The notes: generated by a model not told the origin, from the sequence alone. A stretch of DNA of 64,000 bases from CAVSUZ01 sp963795415 (GCA_963795415.1 CAWCHQ010000002.1:434001-498000), one strand, 5' to 3'; shown: positions 50,870 to 60,514, counted from the stretch's first letter. Translations and numbers: made by a program.

Positions 50870-51925
50870 CTATGGGCGCGCTTCCAGGACCATGTTGAAC
50901 GGCGTGCTGGTTGCCTTGCGTACGCTTCCGAACCCGCCTTCGGCGATGACGGAGGATAACCGGGCAAAGCCCGCCTGCGCCCCCAACGCCATTCCGACCG
51001 GCTGGTCGAGTGAGGTCGGCACGCAGATCATGGTTGAAGCTGCATAGAACAGCCGCCCAACGGAGTTGAGATTCTCCTCCAGCCGGTCTCCGGCAGCCGG
51101 CTCGACGATCATCCAGCTTCCGTCGGGCTTGAGAGTTTGCCGCACATGCCGCGCGGCTCCGGCGGGATCGCCCATGTCGTGCAGGCAGTCGAAGCAGGTC
51201 ACCAGGTCCAGTTGCTCGCCAGGAAAATCGCTGGCTCCCGCCACTTCGAACCGCGTATTCGCGGCCACCCCATGCTGCTCGGCGTGCTGCCGGGCCTGTT
51301 CGATGGAGCCGGGGTGGAAGTCATAGCCAGTGAAGATGGAATTCGGGAATGCCTTCGCCATGATGACTGTGGAGAAGCCGTGCCCGCACCCGACATCGGC
51401 GACCGACGCACCTTGCTGCAGCTTTGCGACGACACCATCCAGCGCCGGCAGCCAGGAGGCGACCAGATTGTTATGATAGCCGGGACGGAAGAAGCGTCCG
51501 GCCGCGCAGAACAGGCATTGCGACTGCTCGCCCCAGCCGACGCCTTTGCCGGTGCGGAATGCAGGCTCGACCAGCGCCTGGTTTTCGATGATCGACACGG
51601 CAAGGTCAAAGGCGCCCTGCATGAATACGGGGCTGTCTGGATCGGCGAAAACCATGGCCTGCTCCGGCGGCAAGGCGAATGTGCCGTTGGAAGGATTATA
51701 GGCAAGGTAGCCGGATGCCGCCTGATGAGACAGCCATTCCCGGGCATATCGCTCGGCGATGCCGGTGCTTGCCGCGAGCTCAACCGGCGTCATCGGACCC
51801 TTGGCATGCAAGGCTTTATACAGGCCGAGCCGGTCACCGATTCTTACCAGCGACACACTGAGCGCTCCGCCAAGATCGCCGAGCATCTGGCCGACGAACT
51901 GATGCAGCCTGGCTTCGTCCACCAT
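50870..51925 (-). CDS. class I SAM methyltransferase with N-terminal winged helix
   Basis: The protein has 351 residues. Residues of about 1-100 form a helical/winged-helix dimerisation domain (LVRIGDRLGLYKALHAKGPMTPVELAASTGIAERYAREWLSHQAASGYL). Then come the AdoMet-binding motif VADVGCGHGFSTVIMA at about 176-191, FTGYDFHPGSIEQAR and LVTCFDCLHDMGDPAG. This is the Rv2258c-like O-methyltransferase type; the acceptor is unknown. ATG 51925 has GGAGG upstream (GGAGGATCACATGG), which decides it over longer frames reaching the divergent kinase gene. Confidence 0.82.
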   Translation of the reverse strand: MVDEARLHQFVGQMLGDLGGALSVSLVRIGDRLGLYKALHAKGPMTPVELAASTGIAERYAREWLSHQAASGYLAYNPSNGTFALPPEQAMVFADPDSPVFMQGAFDLAVSIIENQALVEPAFRTGKGVGWGEQSQCLFCAAGRFFRPGYHNNLVASWLPALDGVVAKLQQGASVADVGCGHGFSTVIMAKAFPNSIFTGYDFHPGSIEQARQHAEQHGVAANTRFEVAGASDFPGEQLDLVTCFDCLHDMGDPAGAARHVRQTLKPDGSWMIVEPAAGDRLEENLNSVGRLFYAASTMICVPTSLDQPVGMALGAQAGFARLSSVIAEGGFGSVRKATSTPFNMVLEARP

Positions 51926-52093
51926 GTGATCCTCCATTTCGCTGGCTTGCTTATGGCGGATGTCTGTCGCGTTATGATCGCGGGCGGAGCCGATTGGTGT
52001 CGCGTCCGTCGCGTGCGACGGACGCGACAAACCGGCCCGTGACGAATGCGACGAGTCCGGCGAAACTGGAAAGGTGCCAAAGGGATCGTCCGC

Positions 52094-54245
52094 GTGAAAG
52101 CATTCCGCAGCTCCCGCCCCCCAAGCAAGCCCCGGCTCGCACACCGGGCCATGGCGGGCGAGCTTCAGGAGGCGCTGGAATACCGGGCAGCGATCAGCGG
52201 CATCCTTCGGGTTATCAGCCGTTCGGCCTTCGACCTGACGAGTGTCCTGCAAACGGTGGTCACCAGCGCCAAGGAGCTTTGCAGGGCGGATATGGCGGTT
52301 CTGTTCCGCTACCAGGACGGCGCTTTCCGGTTCGCGACGGGGGACGGCAATTCTCCAGCTTACGAAGAGCGGGAACGGCAACAGGTCATTCAGCCTGGGA
52401 GGGGAACGCTGGTCGGGCGCGCGGCAATGGAGCGGCGAACGGTACAGATTCCGGATGCATGGGCCGATCCCGACTACGCCAGGAAGGAAGATGCGCGGGT
52501 CGGTGGGATACGCAGCATGCTGGGCGTCCCATTACTGCGCGAAGGTGAGCCGATCGGCGTGTTCGGCCTCGGCCGGGCGCGGGTTGAGCCCTACACTGAA
52601 CGGCAGATCGAACTGGTTTCCACATTTGCCGACCAGGCGGTCATCGCCATGGAGAATGTGCGCCTGTTCGAGGAGCTGCAGTCGGCGCGCGAAGCCGCGG
52701 AGCGCGAACGCGATGAGGCGCAAGCCGCGCGCGCGGAGGCCGAGGCGGCAAACCGCGCGAAATCCACATTTCTTGCCGCGATAAGTCATGAGATCCGCAC
52801 GCCGATGAACGGCGTGCTGGGTATGATGGAAGTACCTCGAGCGCTCCCAGCTGGTACCGGCTCAGGCCCGCAGCGTAGAGGTGATGCGTGAGAGCGCGCA
52901 GTCTCTGCTGCGCATCATCGACGATGTTCTCGATTTTTCGAAGATCGATGCCGGGCGAATGGATATCGAGGCGCTATCGTTCAGTGTCAGCCAACTCGTT
53001 GCCGGCACGGTCGCGGCAATGCTGCCGCAGGCGCAGCGGAAGCAGCTCACGCTGTTTGCCGATCCGCCGGGCGCGAGGCCTGACTGGGTGACCGGCGATC
53101 CAACACGGGTGCGGCAGATATTGTTCAATCTCGTCGGCAACGCCGTGAAGTTCACCGATGCGGGTTTCGTCCGCATCGGCGCGGAGAGCCGGATTTCTGC
53201 CCGCGGGATGGTGGATGTAACGCTCACCGTGGCGGACAGCGGCATCGGAATGGATCCGGCAACACGGGCACGCCTGTTCGAGCCATTCACACAAGCAGAT
53301 AGTTCCACCACAAGGCGTTTCGGCGGCACCGGCCTGGGCCTTTCCATCGTGCGGCGGCTCGCGCAGCTGATGGGGGGCGATGTGGCCGTCGAGAGCACGC
53401 CAGGTCGCGGAAGCCGTTTCACGGTGAGCCTGCGCCTTGCGCAGGCGACCTCGGTTCCAGCGTTCGCTGAGGGAGTAAGCCAGACGCCCGAGGCACTGCG
53501 GTGTGTCGCGAGTGCGTCCAGGTTGCTGGTTGCGGACGATAACCCAGTCAATCTTGAAGTGATGTCGCGCCAACTGGAATTACTGGGGTTGTCCGCGGAC
53601 CTGGCCGAAGACGGCGCGGCGGCGCTGGCGACGTGGCGTGGCGAGCATCATTCGGTCGTGCTGCTGGATCTGCACATGCCGGTGCTGGACGGGTTCTCGC
53701 TTGCGAGGGCGATCCGGCGCGACGAAGCTGAGCAGGGGCTTCCGCGCAGCGGCCTGATCGCCGTGACCGCCGATGCACTCAAAGGCGAGGATACGCGCTG
53801 CTTCGCAGCCGGCATCGACGGATTCCTGCCGAAACCGGTATCGCTGGATGCGCTCGCCCACAGGCTCGTCCGCTGGATACCGGGCCTTGTTCAGACCGGT
53901 TCGAATCAGGGAAAGATAGCCGGGCGGCTGTTCGATCCGGAACGGCTGCGCGGGTTGTATGGTACGGACGCGGGTGGGTTGGCGGCATTGGTGCAGCGTT
54001 TCGCTGACAGCGCCAAGCGTGATGTGGCGGCAATACAGGAAGCATCCAGTACGCAGGCGATGACCACGTCGGCACACCGGCTGAGAGGCGCGTCGCATAC
54101 AGCGGGGGCAGGGCTGCTGGCGGAACAAGCCTGGCGTGTCGAAACAGCGGCGATGGGCGGCGATCTGGCGGCCGCACGCACGGCAGCCAGCAACATGGAC
54201 CAGCTGCTCAGCGAGACGTTGCGGGCGATGCGTTCAATCCGCTGA
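52094..54245 (+). pseudogene. hybrid histidine kinase (GAF-HisKA-HATPase-REC-Hpt), frameshifted
   Basis: Two frames reconstruct one protein of about 716 residues. GAF domain at about 30-180 (FDLTSVLQTVVTSAKELCRADMAVLFRY), HisKA with the phospho-acceptor in SHEIRTPMNGVLGMM (His232 from GTG 52094), then after the shift EVMRESAQSLLRIIDDVLDFSKIDAGRM; HATPase with NLVGNAVKFTD and FGGTGLGLSIVRR; receiver with LLDLHMPVLDGFSLARAI; and an Hpt-like end with TTSAHRLRGASHTAGAGLL. One extra C in ACCTC at about 52835 shifts the frame. GTG 52094 follows AGGGA. If real, the kinase is split before its ATP domain. Confidence 0.8.
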
Positions 54246-54947
54246 AGGGACAAACATGTAGCCGACGCCCCTTACGCTGCGGATCGCTTCCGGTTTGGCC
54301 GGGTCCCGCTCCAGCTTGCGGCGGAGTCGCATGATCCGGTTGTCGATAGCGCGGTCGAATGCCTCGGGTTCCCGATGGGCGACCGTTTCCAGCAGCCAGT
54401 CGCGCGTAAGCGGACGGTTGGGATTTTCCACGAACAGGCGAAGCAGGTCGAACTCGCTGGCGGTGAGGCTGGATTCCGAGCCGTCACTGAGGATCAGGAC
54501 ACGACGCTGCAGATGCAGCATTGCGGTGCCAATCCGCACCTCGGCGACGCGGGAGGGCGGCTGCGCATCCTGGCGGGTGCGGCGCAGGAGGGCTTTTACG
54601 CGCGCCACCAACTCGCGCGGCTCAAAAGGCTTGGCGATGTAATCATCTGCTCCGGATTCCAGCCCCACCACGCGGTCGATAGTATCGCCGGCCGCGGTGA
54701 GCATGATGATGCCGACGCGACTGGAGCGGCTGCGCAGCCACCGTGCCAGGTCAAAACCGTCTTCCGGCTCATTCAGCTGGACGTCGAGCAGCGCAATGTC
54801 GGGCATCGCCTGCTGGGCGAGTCGTTTCAGCTCGGCGCCCGAGGCGAGCGCGGTAGGCCGCAGGCCATGGCGGGTCAGGCACTCCGCAATGACGTGGCGC
54901 TGGAATGCCTCATCTTCGATCAGGACGATCCTGGGCGCATCCGTCAT
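54234..54947 (-). CDS. OmpR/PhoB-family response regulator
   Basis: The protein has 237 residues. Receiver: VLIEDEAFQRHVIAECL (acidic pair Glu-Asp), phospho-acceptor Asp55 in PDIALLDVQLN, the Thr in IIMLTAAGD and Lys in YIAKPFEPRELVARVKALL. C-terminal winged helix: SSLTASEFDLLRLFVENPNRPLTRDWLLETV and RIMRLRRKLERDPAKPEAIRSVRGVGYMF. Its 3' end overlaps the 3' end of the hybrid kinase by 12 bases in convergent orientation, so the two are possibly a cognate pair, though Hpt-to-receiver relay is not shown. The start ATG is 54947. Confidence 0.9.
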   Translation of the reverse strand: MTDAPRIVLIEDEAFQRHVIAECLTRHGLRPTALASGAELKRLAQQAMPDIALLDVQLNEPEDGFDLARWLRSRSSRVGIIMLTAAGDTIDRVVGLESGADDYIAKPFEPRELVARVKALLRRTRQDAQPPSRVAEVRIGTAMLHLQRRVLILSDGSESSLTASEFDLLRLFVENPNRPLTRDWLLETVAHREPEAFDRAIDNRIMRLRRKLERDPAKPEAIRSVRGVGYMFVPSAD

Positions 54948-55029
54948 GCCGGTCCGTTCCGCAGCAGGCTCCCGGTGGGTTCCGTTTAGCAGCTTCGTCG
55001 CGGCCCGGCATGTTTCTTTTCATAACTGG

Positions 55030-55056
55030 AGCGTGTTGGGGCCAACCGAACACGCT
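55030..55056. promoter_or_regulatory. inverted repeat upstream of the response regulator gene
   Basis: AGCGTGTT, an 11-base spacer, AACACGCT form a perfect 8-base dyad 82 bases upstream of the response regulator ATG. It could be an operator for autoregulation or a transcription stop. A tandem repeat of CGGCGGATATCACT lies nearby at 55173-55200. Function is guesswork. Confidence 0.3.
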
Positions 55057-55223
55057 CTGCCCTTATTTTAGACGCCTCTTCCGATCGCCGATTGCGCTTG
55101 CGGAGCGTTCGATGTGGACGTCATCATGGCCGGTGAAAAACGCGATAGCGCGGGTGGAAGGCACAACTCCGCCGGCGGATATCACTCGGCGGATATCACT
55201 GGGCTGGGGAAGTGAGCGCCAGT

Positions 55224-55601
55224 CTACCCCTTGCTGGCTGTCTTATTGGCCTGGCCTTGCGTGTGATAGCCGTCCTTTTCCGCGGTGTTCTGGCACATGA
55301 AAGCGCCCTGCCTGGTCTTGCCGAAATACTGGTCGTTGGCGGGGTGGATCACCTTCGATTTGGTGTTGACCCATACCACGGGGTTAGTGCCGCAACTCTT
55401 TTTGGCCAGGGCCTCGGTTGCAAACTGGCCGGATTTCATGTCGAACGGGTGATTGGCAGTGGTTGCAGCGGCGGACGAGGCATTGGCGTTGCCAGCGGGG
55501 GCATTGTTGTTGTTCGACGAGGTGGAAGGCGTTGCCGCCAAAGCGGTGCCGAGGCTGAACAGGAGGCAGATGGCGGAGAGCGCAGGTGTGGCGAGGCGCA
55601 T
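55224..55601 (-). CDS. small secreted protein, unknown family
   Basis: The protein has 125 residues. Signal peptide LATPALSAICLLFSLGTALAA, then a low-complexity Ser/Asn/Ala stretch (STSSNNNNAPAGNANASSAAA), then a compact domain with FATEALAKKSCGTNPVVWVNTKSKVIHPANDQYFGKTRQGAFMCQNTAEKDGYH. Cys residues in KKSCG and FMCQN could form a disulphide. I recall this C-terminal module (VVWVNTKSKVYH-x-xxxYGxTKxGxYM) in many small periplasmic proteins of alphaproteobacteria, with unknown role. AAGGA precedes ATG 55601. It is convergent-free and monocistronic. Confidence 0.72.
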   Translation of the reverse strand: MRLATPALSAICLLFSLGTALAATPSTSSNNNNAPAGNANASSAAATTANHPFDMKSGQFATEALAKKSCGTNPVVWVNTKSKVIHPANDQYFGKTRQGAFMCQNTAEKDGYHTQGQANKTASKG

Positions 55602-55798
55602 GGCAGAGTCCTTCCGGGTAGGTATGCCCCTGACGCCATGCAAACGATTTTCCGGGCGGCGGGTTTCTCCCAGGGCGGTCATCTCCTTCGCCGAGTGGTA
55701 TTGCGTGTTGTTTCCGTGGGCAGCCGCCCCGGATGGTCGTCGTGGGCCAGGCGGAGCAGTCATGGTCGAGATTGCTTCGGACTTCGTTGTGGCCACGC

Positions 55799-57682
55799 TC
55801 ATTCCGCGCCTTCGCTTCTGCGCTGACGGAGCACGCGGCGGTCGCCGATTCGCCGCGTAAACTGGATTGCATCGAAGTATTCGAGCAGTGGTACGCTGTA
55901 TTTTCGGGAGATACCGAGGGCCGCGCCGATTTCCGAGACGGTGAGCCCCTGGCCGGTCAGCAGTTGCGCGAGTTGGCGGCGAGCGTTCTCGATGGATGCG
56001 CGGTGGAAAAGGATCTCGCGCCGTTGCGCCCGGTCGTATGTGCGGACCAGGATGCCGGCTTGCACCAGCGCGGCGCAGGCGCGACGCTCGGCCTGTCCGT
56101 CGGGCACACCCCCCGGCGCCAAGCCGCCTTGCCTGAAAGCCTCCGCGACCCGCGCAGCCGCCTGCTCGATCGTCATCTGATCGGTTCGGCGCAGCCGCAA
56201 ACGCCCGCTGCGCAGCACCGCTCCCTGTTCGGTGAGCTTCGCGAGGATCAGCTCGTTGATCGGGGCGAACGTCCCGCGCAAGGCGACCTGCAGCTGTTCG
56301 TGCGCGATACCCTCGGGCTGTGTGGCGACACGCCGCATAACGGTGCTCGCGACATTTTCCACCGCTGCGGAAGGAGCAGCGATCCCGCCGGCAATGGCCG
56401 CGCCGGCCTCACGGAGGCGCTGTTCGGCGCGGGGCACCGAGAGCCCGGCGAGCCGCGCAATCTCCAGCGTTCGCACACCGCGTATCCCCGCACGCTGGAG
56501 TTCGCCGGCGATGATCGCGACTGGTTCAGCTTCGGCGAGCCAGTTCAGCCGGGCGATCACCGAGGGCGTATTGCGTCGCAGCCGCCGGGGCGCCGTCTCG
56601 ATCACGCGCCCGCCGGCGACGGTCCGCAGCGGGGCGGTGGTGCGCAGCACGATGTGCTCGCCGACGGGCAGGATGATCCGGTTCGAGCAACGGAGCTGGG
56701 CAAGGCCGGATTCATTGGGAGGAAGTTCCTTGCGGTCGAGCAGACGCAGTACAGTGTCGGTTTCGTCCGTGCCGTAGAGCAGGCGGAGGCGTTGGCCGTT
56801 ATACAGCGGCGGCGCAGTCGGTGTGGCCCGCAGCCTGACGGCGAGCCAGGCGGAGGGGGCGAACAGACCCGGTGGCGCCAGGGCCATGCCCCGGCCGATT
56901 GCCGCCAGCTCGACACCCCGAAGGTTAACGGCCACGCGTTGACCGGGCTCCGCCTTTTCAACGGTGGTTCCATGGACCTGAAGGCGACGAACACGCGCCT
57001 CGTTTGTGCCAGGGAGCAGGGCCGCGCGATCGCCGGTGGACATGCTTCCGCGACGCAGTGTCCCGGTGACAACGGTGCCGTGGCCCGGAAGACTGAAGCT
57101 GCGATCGACGGGCAGGTAGAAAAACCCGTCATCTCTCGGGGCGGGATCGGCTCCGCGCAGCAGCTGCACTATCGCGGCGCGCAGATCACCGGCGCCGGTT
57201 TGGGCAGCGGCGGAGGTGATGACGGGGGTCGGGCCAGTCAGTCCGCATCGCGCGGCCAGTTCGGCGGCCTCGGCTCCGGCGAGTTCGGCCTCGCCGGGTT
57301 CCACCAGATCGGCTTTGGTGACGGCGACCACCACGTGACGAAGGCCGAGCAGGCCGGCGATCTCCACATGCTCGACGGTCTGGGGCATGACGCCCTCATT
57401 GGCGGCGACGACCAGGAGAACGGCGTCGATGCCGGTGGCGCCGCCGATCATGGTCCGCACGAAGCGCTCGTGGCCGGGCATGTCGATCAGATCCACAGTG
57501 GCGCCATCGACGGCGAAGTGGGCGAAGCCGAGAGCGATGGAGATTCCACGCCGCTTTTCTTCGGGCAGCCGGTCGGTTTCCATATTGGTGAGCAGGCGTA
57601 CCAGGGCAGTCTTGCCGTGGTCCACATGGCCGATCACGCCCAGGACGATGGAACGTTTTGGGGGCATTTTTGCGGTGCCCAT
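55799..57682 (-). CDS. selB: selenocysteine-specific elongation factor SelB
   Basis: The roughly 627-residue protein starts at MGTAKMPPKRSIVL; starts at 57700 or 57667 are also possible. G domain: IGHVDHGKTALVRLL (G1), the ISIALGFAHF switch region, DMPGHERFV (G3), VTKADLVEPG (G4). It has EF-Tu-like domains 2 and 3 and C-terminal winged-helix SelB repeats (for example LDAVxx-like ISRKYSVPLLEYFDAIQFTRRIGDRRVL), which bind the SECIS hairpin. This protein delivers Sec-tRNA to UGA codons. selA, selC and selD are not in this window, and I noticed no selenoprotein gene here. Divergent from egtB. Confidence 0.92.
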   Translation of the reverse strand: MGTAKMPPKRSIVLGVIGHVDHGKTALVRLLTNMETDRLPEEKRRGISIALGFAHFAVDGATVDLIDMPGHERFVRTMIGGATGIDAVLLVVAANEGVMPQTVEHVEIAGLLGLRHVVVAVTKADLVEPGEAELAGAEAAELAARCGLTGPTPVITSAAAQTGAGDLRAAIVQLLRGADPAPRDDGFFYLPVDRSFSLPGHGTVVTGTLRRGSMSTGDRAALLPGTNEARVRRLQVHGTTVEKAEPGQRVAVNLRGVELAAIGRGMALAPPGLFAPSAWLAVRLRATPTAPPLYNGQRLRLLYGTDETDTVLRLLDRKELPPNESGLAQLRCSNRIILPVGEHIVLRTTAPLRTVAGGRVIETAPRRLRRNTPSVIARLNWLAEAEPVAIIAGELQRAGIRGVRTLEIARLAGLSVPRAEQRLREAGAAIAGGIAAPSAAVENVASTVMRRVATQPEGIAHEQLQVALRGTFAPINELILAKLTEQGAVLRSGRLRLRRTDQMTIEQAAARVAEAFRQGGLAPGGVPDGQAERRACAALVQAGILVRTYDRAQRREILFHRASIENARRQLAQLLTGQGLTVSEIGAALGISRKYSVPLLEYFDAIQFTRRIGDRRVLRQRRSEGAE

Positions 57683-57820
57683 CGTATTTCGAAGCGGCAA
57701 GTCCGGATGACAATACCGGGAGCGGGGGTTGGCGTGGCCTCGGCTGGGCTAAGTAAGGGGCGAACCGTCCCGTGAACGCCAGCGCGGGAAGCCGCGGCGT
57801 TCGCGGTCGGGAGACAAGCC

Positions 57821-59011
57821 ATGAACTATGCTGGTCCGGACGCCGCTGACGCCTCGCTGGGGGTGTATTATCGCCCTGTTCGCGACCATACGGAGCGCCT
57901 GACGACGAGCCTGACGCCCGAGGATCAGTGCGTGCAGTCGATGCCGGATGCGAGCCCGGCCAAGTGGCACCGAGCGCACACCACCTGGTTTTTCGAGGAA
58001 TTCGTTCTTGGGCAATTCGTGGCGGGATACCGGCCGTTCGATCCGGATTTCCGGTTTCTGTTCAATTCCTATTACGAGACGGTGGGACCGCGGCATCCGC
58101 GCCCGATGCGGGGCGTGCTGACCAGGCCTGGTGCGGATCGGATCGGCGCTTACCGCGCGCATGTCGATGCGGCGATGGACCGGATGCTGGAGGATCTCCC
58201 GCCGGCGGCGAAGGATCTGATGGAGCTGGGACTGCACCACGAGCAGCAGCACCAGGAGCTGCTCATCACCGACATGCTGCATGCCTTTGCCCAGTCGCCG
58301 CTATTTCCGGCGGTGCTGCCCGGTTGGGCGGATGAGCCTAGCCAAAGTGATGCCGGTTTCGTTTTCTTTGACGGAGGGATGGCCGAACTCGGCCACCAAG
58401 GCAGAGGGTTCTGCTTCGACAACGAGGCTCCGCGCTATCGCGTGTTTCTGGCGCCGTATTGCCTGGCGCGTGGTCTGGTCCGTAACCGCGACTGGGCGGC
58501 ATTCATCGAGGATGGCGGATACCGCACGGCGACGTTGTGGATGTCCGACGGTTGGGCTCGGGTGCAGGCTGAGGGGTGGTCGGCCCCGCTGTATTGGCGC
58601 GAGGACGAGGGAGGTTGGCGGCAAATGGGGCCGGGCGGGCTGGCGTCATTGGAGCCGGATGCGCCTGTGCGGCACGTAAGCTGGTACGAGGCTGACGCGT
58701 TCGCGCGATGGGCGGGCGCTCGGCTGCCGACCGAGGCGGAGTGGGAGGCGGCCAGCGGCCATCCCGATCTGTCGGACATGGACGGCCGGGTCTGGCAGTG
58801 GACCGGCAGCGCGTACCTGCCCTACCCCGGCTATCAGCCGGCGCCGGGTGCGGTGGGCGAATACAACGGCAAATTCATGATCGGCCAGATGGTGCTGCGT
58901 GGCGGGTCGACGGCCACTTCGCCGGGGCACACGCGGCCGAGCTACCGCAATTTCTTTCATCCGGAGAAGCGCTGGCAGTTCTCCGGCGTGCGGCTCGCCC
59001 GCGACATCTGA
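57821..59011 (+). CDS. egtB: ergothioneine biosynthesis sulfoxide synthase EgtB
   Basis: The protein has 396 residues. The N-terminal DinB-like domain provides the iron ligands in KWHRAHTTW (His50 region) and LGLHHEQQHQE (His140, His144); the C-terminal formylglycine-generating-enzyme-like domain has VRHVSWYEADAFARWAGARLPTEAEWEAAS and PSYRNFFHPEKRWQFSGVRLARD. The enzyme couples hercynine with cysteine or gamma-glutamylcysteine using O2. It is followed 18 bases later by egtD, giving two of the core ergothioneine genes. The selenium analogue SenA belongs to the same superfamily, so sulfur versus selenium cannot be separated by these motifs alone. Confidence 0.9.
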   Translation: MNYAGPDAADASLGVYYRPVRDHTERLTTSLTPEDQCVQSMPDASPAKWHRAHTTWFFEEFVLGQFVAGYRPFDPDFRFLFNSYYETVGPRHPRPMRGVLTRPGADRIGAYRAHVDAAMDRMLEDLPPAAKDLMELGLHHEQQHQELLITDMLHAFAQSPLFPAVLPGWADEPSQSDAGFVFFDGGMAELGHQGRGFCFDNEAPRYRVFLAPYCLARGLVRNRDWAAFIEDGGYRTATLWMSDGWARVQAEGWSAPLYWREDEGGWRQMGPGGLASLEPDAPVRHVSWYEADAFARWAGARLPTEAEWEAASGHPDLSDMDGRVWQWTGSAYLPYPGYQPAPGAVGEYNGKFMIGQMVLRGGSTATSPGHTRPSYRNFFHPEKRWQFSGVRLARDI

Positions 59012-59029
59012 TCACAGGAGACATCGGCG

Positions 59030-60022
59030 ATGCCGAACGACAGCCTGCTTCTGGCAGCGGAGGATGAGACCGTCTCACTTGCCCTGGCGGGGTTGACCGC
59101 TCGGCGGAAGACGTTGCCGCCCAAGCTGTTTTACGATCCGGCGGGCTGCCGGCTTTTTTATGAGATCACTAGGTTACCCGAGTATTATCTGACGCGAACG
59201 GAGCTTGGTCTGCTGCGGGAGTTTGCGCCGAAGGTCGCCAGGATGATCCCCGGTCCAGCAGTGCTGGTGGAGTACGGCGCTTCGGATGAAACCAAGGCGC
59301 GGCTTCTGCTGGATCAGCGAAATGAGATGGGGGAGCGTGTGTTTGCGGCCTATGTGCCGGTCGATGTGGCCGCAGGCGCGCTTGATGCACTGGCGGACCG
59401 GATTGCGCGGAGCGACGGGCCTGGTGTGTTTCCGGTCGCGGCCGATTTCACGGATCCGCTGATTTTGCCCGAGGCGGCGAACGGGCTGGCTCGGTTCGGG
59501 CTTTTCCCCGGATCGACGATCGGCAATCTTGATCCCGCCCAGGCGCGGCGCTTCCTCCGCCAGGCTCGTGCGACCCTTGGCGATGGAGCGCGGATGCTGG
59601 TCGGGGTGGATTTGCGGAAGGACCCCGAAATCCTCGTGCGTGCGTACAATGACTCTGCCGGCGTCACGGCCGCGTTCAACCTCAACCTGCTCGCGCGGCT
59701 GAACCGGGAGGCGGGGGCGGATTTCGATCTCGCTGGATTTGCGCACAGGGCGATCTGGAACCGTCACGAGAGCCGGATCGAGATGCACCTGGTGAGCCGA
59801 CGCGAGCAGATGGTGCATATCGGGGGAATGGCGATCCGGTTTGCCCGGGGCGAGACGATCCATACCGAGAACAGCTACAAATACGGGCGAGACGATTTTA
59901 CTCGTCTGGCCGAGCAGTCCGGGTGGCAGCGGATCGGGTTGTGGACGGACGCGGCGGAGCTTTTTTCGCTTGACCTGCTGAGCGCGGACGGGGGTTGGCC
60001 GGTTTCCGCCAAATCATGGTAA
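59030..60022 (+). CDS. egtD: L-histidine N-alpha-methyltransferase EgtD
   Basis: The protein has 330 residues, typical length. It trimethylates histidine to hercynine. Markers: KLFYDPAGCRLFYEITRLPEYYLTRTE, VEYGASDETKARLLL (AdoMet loop), FPGSTIGNLDPAQARRFLRQ, DLRKDPEILVRAYNDSAGVTAAFNLNLL and HTENSYKYGRDDF. ATG 59030 is preceded by CAGGAGACATCG. It supplies the EgtB substrate; no egtC or egtE is nearby. It is 9 bases before the cupin gene. Confidence 0.94.
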   Translation: MPNDSLLLAAEDETVSLALAGLTARRKTLPPKLFYDPAGCRLFYEITRLPEYYLTRTELGLLREFAPKVARMIPGPAVLVEYGASDETKARLLLDQRNEMGERVFAAYVPVDVAAGALDALADRIARSDGPGVFPVAADFTDPLILPEAANGLARFGLFPGSTIGNLDPAQARRFLRQARATLGDGARMLVGVDLRKDPEILVRAYNDSAGVTAAFNLNLLARLNREAGADFDLAGFAHRAIWNRHESRIEMHLVSRREQMVHIGGMAIRFARGETIHTENSYKYGRDDFTRLAEQSGWQRIGLWTDAAELFSLDLLSADGGWPVSAKSW

Positions 60023-60031
60023 AAGTGGGCC

Positions 60032-60514
60032 ATGACTGAAAGCTCTGCACCCCATTCGCATCCTGACTGGCGTGAACACGGGGTTCGCGTCATCAAGGGC
60101 AGCCAGCTGGATCCGAATACCGCGCAAACGCCGGGGATGAACCGCGCGGCGGCGATCAACGCGGCCCGGGTTGGTGCGCAGAAGATCTGGGCCGGTACGG
60201 TCACGATTCATCCGAACGCCAAGACGGGCGCGCATCATCACGGCGAACTGGAAAGCGTAATCTATGTGGTGCGAGGCCGCGCGCGGATGCGGTGGGGCGA
60301 CCATCTGGAGTACGTGGCCGAGGCGGAGCCCGGCGATTTCATTTTCGTGCCGCCGTTTGTGCCGCACCAGGAGATCAATGCCAGCACCGACGAGCCGCTC
60401 GAATGTGTGCTCGTGCGCAGCGACAACGAGGCCGTAGTGGTTAATCTGGATATCGAGCCAGTAGAGAAGCCGGAGGAGGTCCTCTGGGTGGACCCGATCC
60501 ACAAGCACCCTTGA
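60032..60514 (+). CDS. cupin domain protein
   Basis: The protein has 160 residues. Cupin motif 1: GAHHHGELESVIYVVRGRARMRWGDH with the His-x-His-His and Glu metal ligands; motif 2: PGDFIFVPPFVPHQEIN with Pro-His. VTIHPNAKTG precedes. It is a single small beta barrel, possibly a dioxygenase or isomerase; substrate unknown. It directly follows egtD (9 bases), so it is probably co-transcribed with the ergothioneine genes and may act on a small thiol- or imidazole-related molecule, which is inference. Confidence 0.82.
   Translation: MTESSAPHSHPDWREHGVRVIKGSQLDPNTAQTPGMNRAAAINAARVGAQKIWAGTVTIHPNAKTGAHHHGELESVIYVVRGRARMRWGDHLEYVAEAEPGDFIFVPPFVPHQEINASTDEPLECVLVRSDNEAVVVNLDIEPVEKPEEVLWVDPIHKHP

Noticed and set aside
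55733..57775. Plus-strand open frame of 680 codons
   Set aside because: It is antisense to selB; the G-domain motifs on the minus strand are unambiguous.
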